From positions 5,723-69,722 of the forward strand of contig NZ_LMDI01000017.1 in the NCBI RefSeq assembly GCF_001425785.1: a DNA stretch of 64,000 bases. The letters are read 5' to 3'. Under the pieces are notes generated by a model. The model was given only the letters and a program-made list of their open reading frames with translations. It was not told the DNA's origin and searched no databases. The position numbers were made by a program, and so were the translations under genes. This stretch comes from Rhizobacter sp. Root1221. GTDB taxonomy: Bacteria > Pseudomonadota > Gammaproteobacteria > Burkholderiales > Burkholderiaceae_C. This document shows, piece after piece, positions 60,501-64,000 of the stretch. Position 1 is the first letter of the stretch; each line of letters begins with the position of its first letter.

Positions 60501-63475
60501 GCGGCAAATTCCTTGTCGTAGTCCGGCATCGGGATCACGGACAGCAGGTTGCCGCGGGGCTCGCCGTGGCCGTCCATCGGGGAGCAGGACAGCAGGCACG
60601 ATCGTCCCCCCACCCGGCCGGGGCGGTGGCGCCCGTCGGGCTTGTGCCAGGCGCTCATCCAGTCGGGTGGCAGCGCGTCGGCGGCGTCGCGGCCCACGAG
60701 CACGGGGGACGCGGCCAGCAGCTGGCGGGCCTGCCGGTTCACGAACACGATGGTGCCGTCGGCGCCGATGCCGATCGAGGCGGTGGGCAGGTTCTCGATC
60801 AGGTCCTGTGCCGTCAGCGCGCGCACCTCCTCGAGGCCCAGGCGCTCGCATTGCTGCGCGAGCATCCGTTGCTGGCGTTCGTTCGCCTGGACGAGTTCGA
60901 GGTTGGCGTTGCTCACCTCGGCCGACAGGCGGCGGTTCTCGTCCGACAGGTTCTTGCGGCGGAAGGCCTCGGCCACGTGGTCGCGCAGCAGGTCGTCGTC
61001 CCATGGTTTCGTGAGGAACTTGTGGATCGTGCCCTCGTTCACGGCGTCCGTGATGGACTGCAGCTCGGTGTGCCCGGACAGCACCATGCGCACCGTGTCC
61101 GGGTACAGCGCCTTCGCGTGGCGCAGGAACTCCACGCCGGTCATGCCCGGCATGTGCTGGTCGGAGAGGATCACGTCCACGCCGTGTTCGGCGAGTTTCG
61201 CGAGGCCTTCGGGGCCGCTGCGTGCCGAGACGATCTGGTAACCCTCACCCCGCAGCGACCGCCGCAGCGACACGTGCACGTTGTCCTCGTCGTCGACGAG
61301 CAGCAGCGTGGGCTGGCGCGTGCCGCGCTGGAGGTGCCGCTCGGGCAGCCGGGTGCCCTCGCGCAGCAGTTGTTCGAGCTGGGCCGGCGGCAGCGGCTTG
61401 CTGAAGATGTAGCCCTGCATCAGGTCGCAGCCGTTCGAGATCAGCAGGTTGAGCTGGCCCTCGGTCTCGACCCCTTCGGCCAGCACCTTGAGTTTCAGGC
61501 CCTGGGCCAGCATCAGCACCGACCGGGTGATCGACACGTCGGCGGACGACGCCGTGACATCGTGCACGAGGGACCGGTCGATCTTGAGCACGTCGAAGGG
61601 CAATGCACGCAGCACGCTGAGGTTCGAGTAGCCGGTGCCGAAATCGTCGAGCGAGATTTCCATGCCGATGGCGCTCAGCTCGTTGAGCGTGCGGCGCGCG
61701 TGTTCGAGGTCGCGCATCAGCACCGACTCGGTCACCTCGATGCCGAGGTGCGCCGGGTTGGCGCCGGTCTCGAGCATCACCGCCTGCAGCCGCCGCGAGA
61801 TGTCCGGCTGCTCCAACTGGCGTGGTGACAGGTTCACGCCGATGCGCACCGTGGGCAGCCCGGCGCGGGCCCAGGCCACGCTTTGCTGGCACGCGGTGCG
61901 GAACACCCATTCGCCGAGTGGCACGATCAGGCCGCTTTCCTCGGCGATGGGTACGAACTCGGCCGGCGACACATTGCCGAACGCCTCGCTGTGCCAGCGC
62001 AGCAGGGCCTCCACCGCCACCACCGTGCCATCGCGCAGGTCCACCTGCGGCTGGTAGTGCAGCGTGAACTCGTTGCGCTCGAAAGCCCGCCGCAGCGCGG
62101 CGTCGAGCTGGTTGCGCCGTGCGGCCGACTCCCCCACCTCGCGGGTGAAGAAGTTGATGCGGGCACCGCCTTGTCCGCAGGCAGTGTGGGCGTGGTCCAG
62201 CAGCTCGGCGGGGTTGACCCCGTCGCGCGGGAGCAGCGCGATGCCGATCTGCCCTTCGGCGACGAACTCCGCACGGTCCAGCGTGCCGGGGGCACCGAGT
62301 GTCGCGAGGATGCGGGTGGCGGTGTGCAGCGCGGCGGATTCCTCGGCGCCGAGTGCGGGCTCGAGCAGGATCGCGAATTCCCCGCCTCCCAGGTGGGCCA
62401 CGGTGTCTTCCGATCTGCACGTGGCCACCAGGCGGGCGGCCAGCGAGGTGGCCAGCGCATCGGCGGAGGCCAGGCCCATCGTGGTGTGGAGGCGGTCCAC
62501 GTCGGGCACGCGCAGGTACAGCATCGCGAGCGACCGGCGGTCGCGCAGGGCGTTCTCGGCCGCGTGGGCGGTGCGTTCGAGCAGCAGCGTGCGGGTGGCC
62601 AGGCCGGTCACCGGGTGGTAGTTCACGAGGCGATCGATGCGGTCGCGTGCCGAGGCCTGCTCGGTGATGTCCTTCAGCATCGCCACCGGCCGGGCGCGGG
62701 TGTCGCCCTCGGACATCTCCAGGGTGCCTCGGTGCAGCACGCGCAGCTCGCTGCCGTCGGCACGCAGCAGGCGGTGGTGGCATTCGAACGGTTTGCCGAG
62801 CACCGCGCGGCGCCACTGCTGCAGCACATGGGCCCGGTCTTCGCGGGGAATGCAGCGCAGCGCGTGGCGCAGCGGCGTCTGGCTGGACTGTGGCGGCGCC
62901 TGCAACAGCGCGCGGGCGCCGGCCGACAGGCGCACTTCGGCGTGCGCCAGCACGATCTCGATCGAGCCGCTGCGGCACAGCAGTTCGGTGCTGAGCAGCA
63001 TCTGCGCGCGCCAGCTGGCCACGCGGTGCACGCGGGCCAGTTCGCTGGTGTCGCTCAGTGTCGTGAGGCTGGCCGTGCGGCCGCGATAGACGATGTTGCG
63101 TTCGAACACCCGCGTGTCGAACACCGTGCCATCGCGGCGCAGGCTGCGCGAGGCGTACGGGGCGTGGTGCAGGCCATCGTTGCGCAACTGGCGGACCTCG
63201 CGGATGCGGGCGCGGGCGTCCGGGGGCACCAGTCGCAGGGGATCGGTGCCGACGAGTTCGCCTGCGGCCCAGCCGTGCATCTGCGCGTACTTCGGGTTCA
63301 CGTACTGCAGCAGCTCGTCCTGGATGATGCAGATGCCGACGTCGGTTTCCTCCACCACCTGGCGGAAGTCCAGCGGGTCGTCGGGCTGCTGAGGTGCCAG
63401 GGTGTCCTCGGTGGCGACGGCGCGCAGGGTCCGGGGCACGTGGGTTTCGTCGTGGAGCAAGAGGATCGAGTTCAT
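60497..63475 (-). CDS. PAS-GGDEF-EAL-REC-PAS cyclic-di-GMP phosphodiesterase/response regulator
   Basis: 992 residues. N-terminal PAS about 35-150, a second PAS-like region to about 285, GGDEF about 290-460 with the site degenerate (LGGGEF, about residue 361), EAL about 470-715 intact (VEALLRW about 490, DDFGTGYSNL, EGVE), receiver domain about 728-838 (LVDDEDN, Asp about 770 in ILSDQHMPG, KPWD) and a C-terminal PAS about 870-960. The likely activity is phosphodiesterase: the GGDEF is non-catalytic and may bind GTP as an allosteric site. The internal receiver domain suggests control by a kinase, plausibly the REC-GAF kinase encoded opposite. First gene of the EAL/57-residue/HDOD operon. Confidence 0.92.
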   Translation of the reverse strand: MNSILLLHDETHVPRTLRAVATEDTLAPQQPDDPLDFRQVVEETDVGICIIQDELLQYVNPKYAQMHGWAAGELVGTDPLRLVPPDARARIREVRQLRNDGLHHAPYASRSLRRDGTVFDTRVFERNIVYRGRTASLTTLSDTSELARVHRVASWRAQMLLSTELLCRSGSIEIVLAHAEVRLSAGARALLQAPPQSSQTPLRHALRCIPREDRAHVLQQWRRAVLGKPFECHHRLLRADGSELRVLHRGTLEMSEGDTRARPVAMLKDITEQASARDRIDRLVNYHPVTGLATRTLLLERTAHAAENALRDRRSLAMLYLRVPDVDRLHTTMGLASADALATSLAARLVATCRSEDTVAHLGGGEFAILLEPALGAEESAALHTATRILATLGAPGTLDRAEFVAEGQIGIALLPRDGVNPAELLDHAHTACGQGGARINFFTREVGESAARRNQLDAALRRAFERNEFTLHYQPQVDLRDGTVVAVEALLRWHSEAFGNVSPAEFVPIAEESGLIVPLGEWVFRTACQQSVAWARAGLPTVRIGVNLSPRQLEQPDISRRLQAVMLETGANPAHLGIEVTESVLMRDLEHARRTLNELSAIGMEISLDDFGTGYSNLSVLRALPFDVLKIDRSLVHDVTASSADVSITRSVLMLAQGLKLKVLAEGVETEGQLNLLISNGCDLMQGYIFSKPLPPAQLEQLLREGTRLPERHLQRGTRQPTLLLVDDEDNVHVSLRRSLRGEGYQIVSARSGPEGLAKLAEHGVDVILSDQHMPGMTGVEFLRHAKALYPDTVRMVLSGHTELQSITDAVNEGTIHKFLTKPWDDDLLRDHVAEAFRRKNLSDENRRLSAEVSNANLELVQANERQQRMLAQQCERLGLEEVRALTAQDLIENLPTASIGIGADGTIVFVNRQARQLLAASPVLVGRDAADALPPDWMSAWHKPDGRHRPGRVGGRSCLLSCSPMDGHGEPRGNLLSVIPMPDYDKEFAA

Positions 63476-63648
63476 GGCGCTTTCCCGGTCGGGGTCCTAC
63501 GCCCTTGTTTTCGGCAGGTGGCGGGGCCGCGGCAGTGAGGTGACCTCGGTGGCTGCTGTGCTGGATGGAGACGCTGCTTGCCGGTGAATTACGTACACCG
63601 TGTCGGTGGTTTCGTGGCCGGCGGCCCCTCTGGTAAGGTCAGTGGCCC

Positions 63649-64000
63649 ATGCACACGTTCAACCTGATTCTCCTGGCGGCCGGCCTGCTCACGCTGATGA
63701 GCCTCGTGGCCGGCGTGATGTCGGCCCGCCTCGGCCTGTCGTTCCTGCTCGTGTTCCTCGTGGCCGGCATGCTGGTGGGCGTCGACGGCCCCGGTGGCAT
63801 CCGCTTCTACGACACCCAGCTGACCGCCTGGGTCGGCAATGCGGCCCTCGCCATCATCCTGCTCGAAGGGGGCCTCAGCACCCGTGTGGCCACGTTCCGG
63901 GCCGGGCTGCGGCCGGCCATCGGCCTGGCCACGCTGGGCGTGGCCGTGACGGCGGGCATCGTGGGCGCCACCGCGATGGCCGCGATGGGCGTCGACTGGC
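63649..64000 (+). CDS. Potassium/proton antiporter, CPA1 family (NhaP2/CvrA type), 3'-truncated
   Basis: The first 117 codons of a membrane protein running off the window. MHTFNLILLAAGLLTLMSLV, then SARLGLSFLLVFLVAGMLVG and GPGGIRFYD, AIILLEGGLSTRVATFRAG are typical of K+/H+ antiporters of the NhaP2 group, which carry a C-terminal TrkA_C domain beyond this window. It is divergent from the EAL gene; the 173-base gap holds no other gene. Confidence 0.85.
   Translation, partial: MHTFNLILLAAGLLTLMSLVAGVMSARLGLSFLLVFLVAGMLVGVDGPGGIRFYDTQLTAWVGNAALAIILLEGGLSTRVATFRAGLRPAIGLATLGVAVTAGIVGATAMAAMGVDW

Overview
The window is high-GC DNA from a betaproteobacterium. I would place it in Burkholderiales, near the Rhizobacter/Piscinibacter/Methylibium/Leptothrix group. 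This rests on codon bias, the ubiJ-ubiB pair, the FmdB-DUF502-aspS block and its nudB / endonuclease-like / clsB continuation, a large NAD-dependent glutamate dehydrogenase, and exosortase-locus-type hydrolases. Placement is inference; there is no rRNA gene to anchor it. I see no tRNA, rRNA or CRISPR array.

1-18.7 kb: the tail of a surface-polysaccharide locus (TviB/TviC-type UDP-HexNAc dehydrogenase and epimerase) meets a biosynthetic cluster on the minus strand. That cluster is a single 4314-residue hybrid NRPS-PKS (A-PCP-KS-AT-ACP-aminotransferase-C-A-PCP-C-A-PCP, no thioesterase), a 4'-phosphopantetheinyl transferase and two alpha/beta hydrolases with non-serine nucleophile positions, joined by ATGA overlaps. 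A secreted SGNH hydrolase diverges from it. Binding-pocket residues read by eye suggest proline as starter, one malonate with reductive amination of the beta-keto group, then two glycines.

18.8-23.2 kb: a periplasmic substrate-binding protein is coupled to a membrane diguanylate cyclase, followed by a JmjC-like cupin protein and a frameshifted copy of an orphan gene whose intact copy lies 21 kb away.

23.3-27.3 kb: one large, visibly AT-richer gene encodes an Mrr-like nuclease fused to a STAND NTPase and a long helical C-terminus. This is an Avs-type antiviral architecture, inserted beside a dispersed intergenic repeat.

27.3-39.6 kb: mostly housekeeping. galE, ubiJ-ubiB, a QseBC/PmrAB-type two-component system with a matching box upstream, a shrunken molybdopterin-oxidoreductase-like protein, a membrane acyltransferase, a sodium:solute symporter behind a good sigma-54 promoter, then FmdB, DUF502 and aspS.

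39.7-52.5 kb: an accessory block separates aspS from nudB. It holds a methyltransferase, a SUKH-like protein, a quinone oxidoreductase/TetR divergent pair with twin operators, an SRPBCC protein, the orphan gene, acylphosphatase, glutamate dehydrogenase, an AraC regulator, an NmrA/QorB-type protein and a TetR/SMR efflux unit with an operator inside its promoter.

52.6-64 kb: nudB, an endonuclease/exonuclease/phosphatase-family protein, a cardiolipin synthase, glutathione reductase and a DUF429 protein. A signalling group follows: a REC-GAF-histidine kinase, and an operon of a PAS/GGDEF/EAL/REC/PAS protein, a 57-residue protein and an HDOD protein. The window ends inside a potassium/proton antiporter gene.
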